In this document: piece after piece, positions 1-8,134 of the stretch
Position numbering within the stretch: position 1 is the first letter of the stretch
How the letters are laid out: the number at the start of each line of letters is the position of its first letter
Virus record (IMG/VR): IMGVR_UViG_3300022690_000203
Location: 1-21,552 of that record
From: a virus
DNA length: 21,552 bases
Strand: one strand, 5' to 3'
The notes under the pieces: generated by a model
The model's database searches: none
What the model saw: only the letters and a program-made list of their open reading frames with translations
What the model was told of the DNA's origin: nothing
Position numbers and translations under genes: made by a program

Positions 1-171
1 TTTACTTTAGATTTTTTAAATTTACCTAATGTCGATACAACCGAACCTGGAAGTTTTATAACTGCTATAAGTAAAAGATATTTTGGGCCAGGAGTTTATA
101 GAGATTCTGTACTACATTTACCTTATAGAGAAACTTTTAGACATCTTATAGATTTCTCTCTCTATTTCTAA
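1..171 (+). CDS. 3' end of an unidentified plus-strand protein (partial)
   Basis: Frame 1 is open from the window edge for 56 codons and ends in TAA at 169-171. It uses the same AGA, TTA and ATA codons as the phage genes, and all three minus frames of bases 1-117 contain stops, so plus coding is the better reading here. The peptide includes the segment ISKRYFGPGVYRDSVLHLPY. I do not recognise the family. It would converge tail to tail with the minus-strand gene at 118-285 and overlap its last 54 bases, which is a long overlap for convergent phage genes. It may be a real oppositely oriented gene, the edge of another module, or sequence joined here by a chimera. Confidence 0.35.
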   Translation, partial: FTLDFLNLPNVDTTEPGSFITAISKRYFGPGVYRDSVLHLPYRETFRHLIDFSLYF

Positions 172-285
172 ATCAGTTTTAGGAAGATTCTCTACCATAA
201 GTTTTAGTCCTTTTCTTATTAATTTATATGATTCATTAAGATTTTCTAATTGTTTTTGTTCTTTTTTAGATGGCTTATAAACCAT
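118..285 (-). CDS. Small hypothetical phage protein (55 aa)
   Basis: ATG at 285, TAA at 118-120. A perfect AGGAGG lies at 292-297, seven bases before the ATG and overlapping the stop of the preceding gene, so translation of a short product is well supported. The protein is highly charged and mostly helical in character: it starts MVYKPSKKEQKQLENL and has a second charged helix ending in KMSKSFSIR. There is no signal peptide or membrane segment. As the last gene of the leftward tail-tip operon it could be a small accessory protein or the start of the next module. No family recognised. Its last 54 bases are overlapped by the plus-strand partial frame. Confidence 0.6.
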   Translation of the reverse strand: MVYKPSKKEQKQLENLNESYKLIRKGLKLMVENLPKTDLEIEREIYKMSKSFSIR

Positions 286-296
286 TTTATGCCTCC

Positions 297-593
297 TTAT
301 TCTACTAAAGTTGCTCCCAATTTTGCAAAAGCGGGGCCACCCTGTTCATCATTTTCATGTGTATGTTTTGGTATTGCTGCACCTGTATTTACGAATTGAC
401 CTATAAAAGGTCTTAAAAATGCAGCCCATTGTTCTTGTGTCCAATCAGACATATTGGTTTCTGCATCTAAAGCATTTAACATATCTTGCATAGAATTAGT
501 CAATAATTGTAAATCTTCTACCTGACTTTCTAAATTTCTAATCCTTTTAGACATCTCCTGTATTTTTGCTCGTTCTTCTCTAGTTAATGCCAT
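297..593 (-). CDS. Small tail-tip or fibre-associated protein with coiled coil and HTH-x-GGP motif
   Basis: 98 residues behind a strong AAGGAGG six or seven bases before the ATG. Residues 5-45 form a heptad-rich charged helix (KIQEMSKRIRNLESQVEDLQ), a likely trimeric or dimeric coiled coil. Residues 50-70 contain the aromatic stretch WTQEQWAAFLRPF. The C-terminus has KHTHENDEQGGPAF; short His-x-His, Gly-Gly motifs of this kind occur in phage fibre and baseplate proteins, where closely spaced histidines can bind a metal ion. The gene follows the giant hub gene by 12 bases, so a role at the tail tip is inferred from context. It could also be a small assembly factor. No catalytic motif is visible. 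Confidence 0.7.
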   Translation of the reverse strand: MALTREERAKIQEMSKRIRNLESQVEDLQLLTNSMQDMLNALDAETNMSDWTQEQWAAFLRPFIGQFVNTGAAIPKHTHENDEQGGPAFAKLGATLVE

Positions 594-605
594 ATATTCC
601 TCCTT

Positions 606-3600
606 TTATTTTAAGAATTCTGAAGTTACTTCCAATGTAGTTGTGTTCGCATCAAAATCATAACGAATACCAACAACTTTAATATTTATAGTATCAAAAG
701 AACCTTGTTGAGTATTTATTAGATTAACAGTATTATCTAAATCCCAAACTAAATCAATTGTATCTAAAGTAATCGAACCATTTATTTTGATATCTTTAAA
801 CTTTTGTAAAGAATCAGTAGCATACTGAATCATTTCAGCCGTATCATCTCTAAAATTATCGGGGTCTTCATCAAATTTAAATTCTGTTCTAACAATTCTA
901 AGAACTTTATCAGTAACTGCACTTCCAGAAACTGTAACTTCTGCTCTTAAAGGTTCAGTTTCTATTAAAGCATCCACCCTAACATCTGCACATTTTTTCT
1001 TAGGTACTTCTCTCCAAAAATAACTAGGAGCTATAGGATTTGATGTATCCAAACCTGGCTGTGCAATAATAAGTCCACTAGTATTAAAACTTGTTCCAGT
1101 AGGCCAAAAGCTATACATTTCTCTAGAAAATCTTACTGTATTAAGTGGGCCGAGTGTTCCTTGAATTTCATCTGCCTCTACAGTTTCTACAACTGGACTA
1201 AAACCTACTAATTTTTGTGATACAGGAAAAGACCCCGCTAATGGTAAAAGATTATTAAATCCACCTAATGCTGGAGTAGAATCATTAGGATTAGTTGTAT
1301 TTGTAGGTTGTCTAACTAAACCATCTTCTATTGGAATTGAAGAAAGTGTAGAATACCTTGCTCGTCTAGAATATTTAAGTAATTTATTATCTCTACAAAC
1401 ATCCCATTCCTGTAAAACAATATTAAAAGAAGAAAATCCTATAAAACCAGATGCAATAGGAATTAATGTAAATTTTTTAAGTCTAGCGTATGTTACAAAA
1501 GTTTCTATAATCTTTACAACTTTTTTATTAGTATTTATTGTAAATATTTTATATTTAATACCTGAAGCTCTATCACTTTCAGCAATTAAAGCCTCTTCTG
1601 ATTTAGGAGGAGCACCACAAGATGCGTTTAAAGTTACTCTTTCTCTTTTTCTAGCTCCCTCTATAACGGCTTTTTTATATCTTCTAATACCATCAAATTG
1701 TAAATTAGAACCCATTACATTAAATTGAGGACTTAGAGAACTAACAGTGGTTCCAAAAATTCCAAATTTAGCTTCTTCTGGATTATTAACTGTAGAATCT
1801 ATAGAAAATAATGTACCATTTGGTTGTATAAACCATCCAAATTTAGTTCTTTCATATATTCTATCTAAAATTTGTGATACGGTTTGTGCTATATATCTAT
1901 CAGAGACATTCGCTCCTGTAGGAAGACTATCTATATTTTTTATAACATCAGGTGCGATATTAGCAATTGTGGTTACAACGGTGCTAATAGCGACATCATC
2001 AAATTCTATTTGTGCAGTATCTCCTAATTCTGGATCGTTTATAGTAGCATAGCATTCATTTAATTGGCCTCTTGGCCCGACACAGTTATACATTACACCT
2101 TCAGCACCTGCATCAATCATTCTCTCTATGATTTTTATTTTTCCTCTAAATACAGTAGTATTGGCACTTCCATGAACAACGGATATTTCATCTCCTACTG
2201 AAAAGGGTAGAGTATCATCAAAAAGTACAGGTTGAAATATTCTACAATTTCTGGCTGAATCGAAATCCCATTTAATGGTCTTAACTTGAATTTCTTTTAA
2301 ACTTTGTTTTAAAGTCGTACCTGGCCCTATAACGGCTGTATCATTCGTAAAAGTTTGAGAACCAAATACAAATACAAATTCTTTTGTTTTTCCAGAATTA
2401 TTTGTTATAGTATCAAAGGGTTTTATTTTAATAATAGTAGTACCTTCTGCAAATGGCCCTAAATTTAGAGTTGTTCCAGAAGTAAAAGAATCTGATTGAG
2501 TAGGCTCACTTCCATCAGTAGTAAAATGATATTGAATTGGCCCTGGTTCTGCAGGAGCAGCTGTCCATTCGAAAAAGGGCGTATCATCTGCAGTTTGATA
2601 TATTCCATTTACAAATTGAATTACTTTGGCTGGACTATCAAAAGCAAATAATTCCCCCATTTCTGGAGAATCTTCTGCAACAAAAATATCAAAAGTAGAA
2701 ATTATTGTAACCGATCCATCGGATAAAGTTGCTTCTACTTTAAAAGTATGTTGTCCAGATTCTAATGGACTAGTTACAAATTTATTAACTTTAACTTTAG
2801 TATCTCTAATATCAGTAACAGTTGTATTTGCAATTAATGTAGTTCCAGCTGGAACTAGGACTGTTGCTAAATCTATACCATCTTGAAGACTTTCGGGTAC
2901 AACAGGAGAACCACTTTCAACTCCTTTTATAAAATTTAAACTTTCATTTTGAGAACTTATATAAATTAAATCTATTCTGTCTTGTGCTCCACCATCATCT
3001 AATGTTATAGCCTGTGTTGCGAATTCTTTTAAATCAGAATTGTAATAGAAAAACCCATCACTTGCTTCTACCGTCATTTCAGGTGTAGGCGTAGCTTTTG
3101 AAACGACTATATCGTTTCTAACTATATTTGGAGTAATTATATTAAAACTACCGTCGGGATCATCATCTATCTCAAAATTATAATCTTCGTAAGGAACATC
3201 GGATATTGGAACACTCCATTGAAAAAATGGAGTATCGTCAGTTTGAAATACACCTTCAGATATAGGAGTAGTTGCCGTTTCATCTTCAAATGCTTCTATT
3301 GTTACAGGTGTGGGTGCAACAGTAGTAACAATGGCTTCAATTAAATCTAAACCATTTGTAATATTACCTAATACATCTTGAAATCTAACAAATACTGTTT
3401 TAGTCCCATCTCCAGAACTTAAAGTTACAAATTTAGTTTCATTAAAATTTTCAAAAGATGAAAATTCTGTATCATCCTCATTTCTAAACTGCATCCTTAC
3501 AGCACCAAAAACGTCTAATTCTAAAGTTCCTGAATTAGTTGTAAGAAATCTACCTTCTTGAAAACTTATACTATTAACAACAACTTGACTAGTAAATATT

Positions 3601-5915
3601 GTATGAAATACTCTAATATCAGTAGACATATCATCTAACGAAGCATTTACTGTTCTAATATCTGTATCTATATCTTCTAAAACTTCGGTAACAGCAATAA
3701 TTCTAATATCTGTATCAATATCATCCAAAATTTCTGTAACAACCCTAATATCTGTATCTATATCATTAAGAGATTCATTTGTAATAACTCTAATATCGGT
3801 ATCTATATCTGATAAACTTTCTCCTAATGTTCTAATATCAGTATCTACATCATCTAAGACTTCTGTATGTTTTATTCTAATATCGGTATCGATATCACAA
3901 AGAGATTCTACTGTAGCTATAGTTAATAAATTATTAGATTCAGATTCAAATGATAACTTTATTTCATCAGCAGTTAAAACTCCATCAAATACCCTTGTCT
4001 CGTCTTCTAATCCATCATGTGAATCTAAAACTATAGAATCTCCCATATGAAAATCTGACGGACTAGTATAATCTATATTTCCACTTGTGGCTCCTCCAAT
4101 AGTACCTAATTCTTCTGCACCATTTATATAAATTCTTGGTGTTACACCATCCCAAGTTCCAACTATATGAGTTTTTGTTCCTGATAAAACAGTTATCGAT
4201 TCTCTTCCAATAGCCGCAACAGGTGATGTAAATATGAAAAAATTTGCTTTATCTGTATCTAAAATTTCTAAACCATATGAAGGTGCAAGTGCGGTTCTCA
4301 ACTTAGCAAGAACATTCTTTTTAGCTACTTGATCAGTATCTACAGTAATCCAAGTACTTATAGAAATATTTGCAGGTTCCATAGAAGTACTTTGAGGTAC
4401 TTTTATCTTATCATCAACACCATCGAAATCTTGACCTTTAAATATTTGACCATTTATCTGTGTAGGTACATCAGCACCAATACCTGCTCCACCTTGACCA
4501 TCATTATTATTAGAAGTAGAATCTAAATATTCCCCTACCGAACCATTTCCAATTTCTTTTAAATGATGCACAGATTTATAATCCGATCTCCATACACTAG
4601 TTGCATCTTCTCCATCAACAGCAGATGGATTTCCGAAATACATATAAATATCTTTATCATTTCCAGATAAAATAGATGGAATTTTTACCCAATAATATGC
4701 TTCTTCTCCTATCGAATCATGATTTTCTCTTTCAAATTTTAATAAAGTTTGACCATCATTATCAGTAAAACAAATATCAGTACCATTGGAATCAGCTAAT
4801 AAAAAATCAAAATTTGTTGCATCTAATTTAACTAATATAGGAACATCTACTAAATTATTTGTTAATGATAAACTTGCAGAATTTAAAGTAATTTTTTGTC
4901 TAAATTTAAATCCCTGTTTTGTTGATGCAGGTAATATCTGTTCTCCTGCAAAAGTTAATAAAGTATCAAATCCAGAATTTTTTGAAGCTTTTCTCCAAGA
5001 AGCGGTCTTGATACATGTACTTAATCTAACTTCTGAAATATCACCATTAAAAAATTTTGTATTATTATTTTCTGTTCCTATATCAAATCCCGCACCTGGC
5101 CCTGGGCCACCAGAAATAGTTTCTTTTAAAACATCATCCACATATATTCTAGTATCTGTTCCATCATAAGCCACATCAACAACGTGTAATGCTCCATCAT
5201 CTATAAATGCATTTGCAAAACCTACCCCTTGAAATATACCACTCCAAGCCATTCTAAAATTACCAGCACCATCGTCTAATTCTATTTTTAAATCAAAAGG
5301 ATTACGCCATTTACTAATTAAATTATGAGCTGCAGGAACTGATCCATCCCATTTAAACCATACTGTCCATGTATGTGTTCCCGATATATTAACAGAAGCG
5401 TCTGTTGGTACATTTATTGTACTCGTAGTTCCATCAAAACTTTGTCCTTTTCCATGAGAAGTATTAACTTCTGATGGATTATTAGCAGAAACTTTAGTTC
5501 CATCATTATTATTAGAAGTAGAGTCTTCAATAGTAGAAGTAGTCAAATCATCCATATGATGAACTGATTTAAAAGTAGAATCCCATGTATTTTCTGGATC
5601 AGAAAAATCTATTGCAGATGAGTTTCCATAATAAATAAAAATATCTGTATCTACCGTAGAGGAAATAGAAGGTATCTTAACAAAATATTCTGCAATTTGT
5701 CCCGAATCATTATGAAATACACGTTCAAATGTAAGTATAGTTGTACCATCTGCAGATGTAAAACGTATATCCGTTCCATCGGGTTCGGCTTTAGTAAAAT
5801 CAAAATTACCAACTGCTAAAGCTACCCTAACAGGAAAATCCACTAACGTTGTATCTATCTTAGTATTATCTATAGTTAATTTTTTTCTAAAATCGTATCC
5901 TGCTAAAAATCCCAT
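606..5915 (-). CDS. Giant tail-tip protein: two DUF2341-LamG lectin units, DIDTDIR repeats, Ig-like region and hub-like C-terminus
   Basis: 1769 residues. In order: a DUF2341-like domain (about 5-115, with DFPVRVALAVGNFDFTKAEP), a LamG/concanavalin-like domain (about 115-325), a second DUF2341-like domain (337-445) and a second LamG (450-660), seven LxDIDTDIR repeats (about 670-770), an Ig-like segment (770-870), two related Ig-like pieces marked QTDDTPFFQW (near 890) and QTADDTPFFEW (near 1110) around a fibre-type insert with ATVLVPAGTT, and a C-terminal region (about 1170-1769). That region resembles tail hub proteins: GDEISVVHG, FRGKI, then QILDRIYERTKFGWFIQPNG. The position after tape measure and Dit-like genes supports a hub or tail-tip role, with LamG domains binding host glycans. 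The ATG overlaps the upstream TAA as TAATG, so translation is probably coupled. Domain names come from pattern recognition, not a profile search; the hub call is the least certain. Confidence 0.8.
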   Translation of the reverse strand: MGFLAGYDFRKKLTIDNTKIDTTLVDFPVRVALAVGNFDFTKAEPDGTDIRFTSADGTTILTFERVFHNDSGQIAEYFVKIPSISSTVDTDIFIYYGNSSAIDFSDPENTWDSTFKSVHHMDDLTTSTIEDSTSNNNDGTKVSANNPSEVNTSHGKGQSFDGTTSTINVPTDASVNISGTHTWTVWFKWDGSVPAAHNLISKWRNPFDLKIELDDGAGNFRMAWSGIFQGVGFANAFIDDGALHVVDVAYDGTDTRIYVDDVLKETISGGPGPGAGFDIGTENNNTKFFNGDISEVRLSTCIKTASWRKASKNSGFDTLLTFAGEQILPASTKQGFKFRQKITLNSASLSLTNNLVDVPILVKLDATNFDFLLADSNGTDICFTDNDGQTLLKFERENHDSIGEEAYYWVKIPSILSGNDKDIYMYFGNPSAVDGEDATSVWRSDYKSVHHLKEIGNGSVGEYLDSTSNNNDGQGGAGIGADVPTQINGQIFKGQDFDGVDDKIKVPQSTSMEPANISISTWITVDTDQVAKKNVLAKLRTALAPSYGLEILDTDKANFFIFTSPVAAIGRESITVLSGTKTHIVGTWDGVTPRIYINGAEELGTIGGATSGNIDYTSPSDFHMGDSIVLDSHDGLEDETRVFDGVLTADEIKLSFESESNNLLTIATVESLCDIDTDIRIKHTEVLDDVDTDIRTLGESLSDIDTDIRVITNESLNDIDTDIRVVTEILDDIDTDIRIIAVTEVLEDIDTDIRTVNASLDDMSTDIRVFHTIFTSQVVVNSISFQEGRFLTTNSGTLELDVFGAVRMQFRNEDDTEFSSFENFNETKFVTLSSGDGTKTVFVRFQDVLGNITNGLDLIEAIVTTVAPTPVTIEAFEDETATTPISEGVFQTDDTPFFQWSVPISDVPYEDYNFEIDDDPDGSFNIITPNIVRNDIVVSKATPTPEMTVEASDGFFYYNSDLKEFATQAITLDDGGAQDRIDLIYISSQNESLNFIKGVESGSPVVPESLQDGIDLATVLVPAGTTLIANTTVTDIRDTKVKVNKFVTSPLESGQHTFKVEATLSDGSVTIISTFDIFVAEDSPEMGELFAFDSPAKVIQFVNGIYQTADDTPFFEWTAAPAEPGPIQYHFTTDGSEPTQSDSFTSGTTLNLGPFAEGTTIIKIKPFDTITNNSGKTKEFVFVFGSQTFTNDTAVIGPGTTLKQSLKEIQVKTIKWDFDSARNCRIFQPVLFDDTLPFSVGDEISVVHGSANTTVFRGKIKIIERMIDAGAEGVMYNCVGPRGQLNECYATINDPELGDTAQIEFDDVAISTVVTTIANIAPDVIKNIDSLPTGANVSDRYIAQTVSQILDRIYERTKFGWFIQPNGTLFSIDSTVNNPEEAKFGIFGTTVSSLSPQFNVMGSNLQFDGIRRYKKAVIEGARKRERVTLNASCGAPPKSEEALIAESDRASGIKYKIFTINTNKKVVKIIETFVTYARLKKFTLIPIASGFIGFSSFNIVLQEWDVCRDNKLLKYSRRARYSTLSSIPIEDGLVRQPTNTTNPNDSTPALGGFNNLLPLAGSFPVSQKLVGFSPVVETVEADEIQGTLGPLNTVRFSREMYSFWPTGTSFNTSGLIIAQPGLDTSNPIAPSYFWREVPKKKCADVRVDALIETEPLRAEVTVSGSAVTDKVLRIVRTEFKFDEDPDNFRDDTAEMIQYATDSLQKFKDIKINGSITLDTIDLVWDLDNTVNLINTQQGSFDTINIKVVGIRYDFDANTTTLEVTSEFLK
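3600..3905 (-). repeat. Seven tandem LxDIDTDIR coding repeats
   Basis: Within the giant tail-tip gene a unit of about 41-49 bases recurs seven times. On the plus strand each copy carries a variant of ctaatatctgtatctatatc. Each encodes a nine-residue core such as LDDIDTDIR, followed by a five- to seven-residue variable linker often ending in E. The first copy reads CDIDTDIR and the last LDDMSTDIR, so the array degenerates at its edges. The linkers vary in length without breaking frame. It joins the lectin half to the Ig-like and hub half and may be a flexible or Ca-binding linker; the Asp spacing suggests metal binding, but this is inference. Confidence 0.9.
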
Positions 5916-6319
5916 TATTTAATTCCCTTTTTCCAATTACTAACTGGTCTACCTTTAAATTCCTTACCAAATTCAAATTCTCTTTTTGTTATATCACCTT
6001 TTATATACTTATCTGTTCCTGCTACACCATTTAAATTAATTCTATAAGAAGTTACCCTACCATTTCTAAGTCCCATAATATAAATATTATGTAATTTCAT
6101 TTTAAGGTCGGTTCCTTTTGGCCCATGTACGTTTTGAGTAGCTTCTATAAAATGACTATAAGCTTCAAAATGAGATAGAACTAATGTGGTATTTTTTGAC
6201 AAAAAATAATCCAGACGAAGAATTGCCTTGTCTGGAATAGGGTTCCACTTACTATTTAAAATACTATCCCCACCTTCATAGGTAGAGTTATCTGTAAAAG
6301 TAATCTTAAATAAAGGCAT
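5915..6319 (-). CDS. Hypothetical tail-tip protein (134 aa)
   Basis: Starts at ATG 6319 with AAAGGTGA about nine bases upstream, and its TAA overlaps the ATG of the giant hub gene by one base (TAATG). The protein starts MPLFKITFTDNSTYEGGDS, reads as mixed beta and alpha, and has the lysine- and arginine-rich end VSNWKKGIK. The stretch NIYIMGLRNGRVTSYRINLN suggests beta hairpins. No signal peptide, membrane segment or catalytic motif is seen, and I do not recognise the family. The tight coupling to the hub gene suggests a baseplate partner or hub-assembly factor made in similar amounts, which is inference from gene order only. Confidence 0.75.
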   Translation of the reverse strand: MPLFKITFTDNSTYEGGDSILNSKWNPIPDKAILRLDYFLSKNTTLVLSHFEAYSHFIEATQNVHGPKGTDLKMKLHNIYIMGLRNGRVTSYRINLNGVAGTDKYIKGDITKREFEFGKEFKGRPVSNWKKGIK

Positions 6320-6373
6320 GATATTTTATCACCTTTCCTTTTTATTTTTTATAAATTATTATAATACAATACT

Positions 6374-7012
6374 TTATGAAAAAGTAAATCTGATTGTCAA
6401 AACGGGGGCCTCCACGAATGGGGTTGCAAAATTACCTGGTACAATAATCTGAATATTTATATAAATTTCAGTTGCTCCACCAAGCGCACCTCCACCCGCA
6501 TTTAAAAGTAGAATATTTGGTGCTAATGCTCCAGCAATTGTAGTCCCTGTCCAAGCCGCTCCAGGTGAACCTGTTGTAGTTAAAATAGCCTTTACCATAC
6601 TATCTGCAGGAGTTCCCGCACCTAAAACATTTGCATTAGTAGAACTATGGGAATTATCATCAAATCCTTCAAAAGAAGGTTCAGAAGCAGTTGCTCCGTC
6701 AAAAGAAAAATTAATTACAAACTGTGTATCCGTACTTCCAGCAAGATCAATCTCTTTTAATTCTTGTCCCGCATCTGAAAAATCTAATAAAAATAATTTA
6801 TCTATTTCTACATCAGTGGGTTGTATAATTGTTGCAGCAGCATTTAGTTCAGACCCTGTAGGGGTATCATCTCCGTCTGTTACGCCTGTTCCACCCGCAC
6901 TAAAAATAAATTTATCGTTTGCTAAATCTACTTGTTCGTAATTTCCAGGTTGTGCAATTCTGTCACTATCGACAGCAGTTGTATTAACATGTACTGTTAA
7001 AGCGGTTGCCAT
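6374..7012 (-). CDS. Probable structural protein, acidic and Gly/Ala/Thr-rich (212 aa)
   Basis: A perfect GGAGGTG at 7020-7026 lies seven bases before the ATG, among the strongest ribosome sites in the window, which suggests high expression. The protein starts MATALTVHVNTTAVDSDRI, is acidic with few lysines, and has low-complexity stretches such as NAGGGALGGATEIYINIQII. It ends in beta-strand-like LTIRFTFS. These features fit a secreted-style beta-rich virion protein (tail-tip, decoration or tube-associated) rather than an enzyme. It sits downstream of the HNH insertion and upstream of the hub gene, so tail tip is the favoured site. No family recognised with certainty. Confidence 0.7.
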   Translation of the reverse strand: MATALTVHVNTTAVDSDRIAQPGNYEQVDLANDKFIFSAGGTGVTDGDDTPTGSELNAAATIIQPTDVEIDKLFLLDFSDAGQELKEIDLAGSTDTQFVINFSFDGATASEPSFEGFDDNSHSSTNANVLGAGTPADSMVKAILTTTGSPGAAWTGTTIAGALAPNILLLNAGGGALGGATEIYINIQIIVPGNFATPFVEAPVLTIRFTFS

Positions 7013-7034
7013 TTTATTTCACCTCCATATAATT

Positions 7035-7778
7035 TTATCTTGTTATTGGTATATTTAAATGACAATCTTTACATAAAGTTATGCCATTATCTATATTCCA
7101 AAATTGTTTATATTTTGTAGCCAATCTTACTAAAGTTTCTTTATCCTCTATAGGGCTAAATTGATCATACTCTTTTAAGAATTCAGATAAAATAATTGCA
7201 AATGCTATTTTATGATGTGCATTTAAATTTCCTCCTTTATTATCTCCACATTCTTGGCAAGTATAATTATCCCTATTGAAAACAAGGTTTCTCCAAACTT
7301 TATAAATTTCAGAACCTCTAATTATATTATATAAAGGAGTTCGACCATCTATATAATTTGGATGATTTTTACCTTTAAATTTGCATTTAACACATCTTTT
7401 ATTATGGTAATTACTTAATTGCCTATTACAATCTAAACAATATGGTTTTCCATTTTTCCAATTTGGGTGATTTTTACCTTTAGTACTAGTGTAATAGCAG
7501 GATCGACATCTTTTATGTGTATAACTATTTAATTGTTTTTTACAATCTATGCATTTAGGTTTACCTTTTTTATATTTATCACTATTTTTACTAGAAAGAA
7601 GATTAATTTTTTGAGCTTCTTTAAATGACCGTATAGGAATATTATATTTATTTAATCTTACGTCTATTGTTGATTCGCTACAATTTAATAAAACTGAAAT
7701 TTTCTTTTTTGATAATTTTTTAGTAATATATAAATTAAATAATTTATCTTTAAAAATTTTTATACTTTCTTTTTTCAT
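7035..7778 (-). CDS. Free-standing HNH homing endonuclease with HTH and zinc-ribbon repeats
   Basis: 247 residues. Residues 5-50 form a helix-turn-helix of the kind found at the front of phage HNH enzymes (LSKKKISVLLNCSESTIDVR, ending NIPIRS). Two zinc-ribbon repeats follow: CxxC pairs at 76/79 with 91/94, and at 114/117 with 129/132, each followed by the NUMOD3-like string KGKNHPNW or KGKNHPNY. The HNH nuclease core is at 168-240: YTCQECG, the His pair in NAHHK (188-189), and NGITLCKDCH, giving four Cys and the expected Asn/His. Such genes cut intron- or gene-free alleles and spread by repair; they have no structural role. It is lysine-rich and has no clear Shine-Dalgarno (only AAAAG), unlike its structural neighbours, consistent with insertion between the Dit-like gene and the 212-residue gene. 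All key residues seem intact. Confidence 0.93.
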   Translation of the reverse strand: MKKESIKIFKDKLFNLYITKKLSKKKISVLLNCSESTIDVRLNKYNIPIRSFKEAQKINLLSSKNSDKYKKGKPKCIDCKKQLNSYTHKRCRSCYYTSTKGKNHPNWKNGKPYCLDCNRQLSNYHNKRCVKCKFKGKNHPNYIDGRTPLYNIIRGSEIYKVWRNLVFNRDNYTCQECGDNKGGNLNAHHKIAFAIILSEFLKEYDQFSPIEDKETLVRLATKYKQFWNIDNGITLCKDCHLNIPITR

Positions 7779-7786
7779 ACTTTTAA

Positions 7787-8134
7787 TTACCCGCTACGAA
7801 TGAATGTTATTGTAAATCTTGCCCATCTGTTATGTTCACTACTTTGACTAATATTATCCATTACACAATTTGAATAAGTTTCAGTATTTATAATTAGATC
7901 AGCTACAGCAGAACTTAAATTGGCTGCTAACTGATCAAAAAATTGTTCTATTTCTGATCTTGACTTTTTAATAATCCAACCATGAACACTCATAGTTTTC
8001 ACTCCTCCACCTCGTCTACGGACTATTGAACCATCTGCTCTAGGTATAATATGAATCTCTACTTGATTTTTAGTATCAACCTGTAACCAAGCAAAATCCC
8101 CTAAAGCTACACCATTAAAAGTTGCATTTGACAT
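7787..8134 (-). CDS. Probable distal tail (Dit-like) or tail-tip adaptor protein
   Basis: 115 residues; ATG overlaps the stop of the tape measure gene as TAATG. The position directly after the tape measure is where distal tail or minor tail-tip proteins are encoded in siphoviruses. The protein has VEIHIIPRADGSIVRRRGGG, followed by VKTMSVHGWIIKKSRSEIEQ, a helix (FFDQLAANL), and a final strand ARFTITFIRSG. A charged loop followed by beta strands and one helix fits the small beta-sandwich hub ring proteins that connect tube to tail tip. No carbohydrate-binding insert is present; that job lies in the giant protein downstream. The family call is by context plus shape and is moderate. Confidence 0.65.
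   Translation of the reverse strand: MSNATFNGVALGDFAWLQVDTKNQVEIHIIPRADGSIVRRRGGGVKTMSVHGWIIKKSRSEIEQFFDQLAANLSSAVADLIINTETYSNCVMDNISQSSEHNRWARFTITFIRSG

Noticed and set aside
3600-3905. Regularly spaced repeats that look like a CRISPR array
   Set aside because: The units are coding repeats in frame with the giant protein, the spacing varies from about 41 to 49 bases and the spacers are also related.
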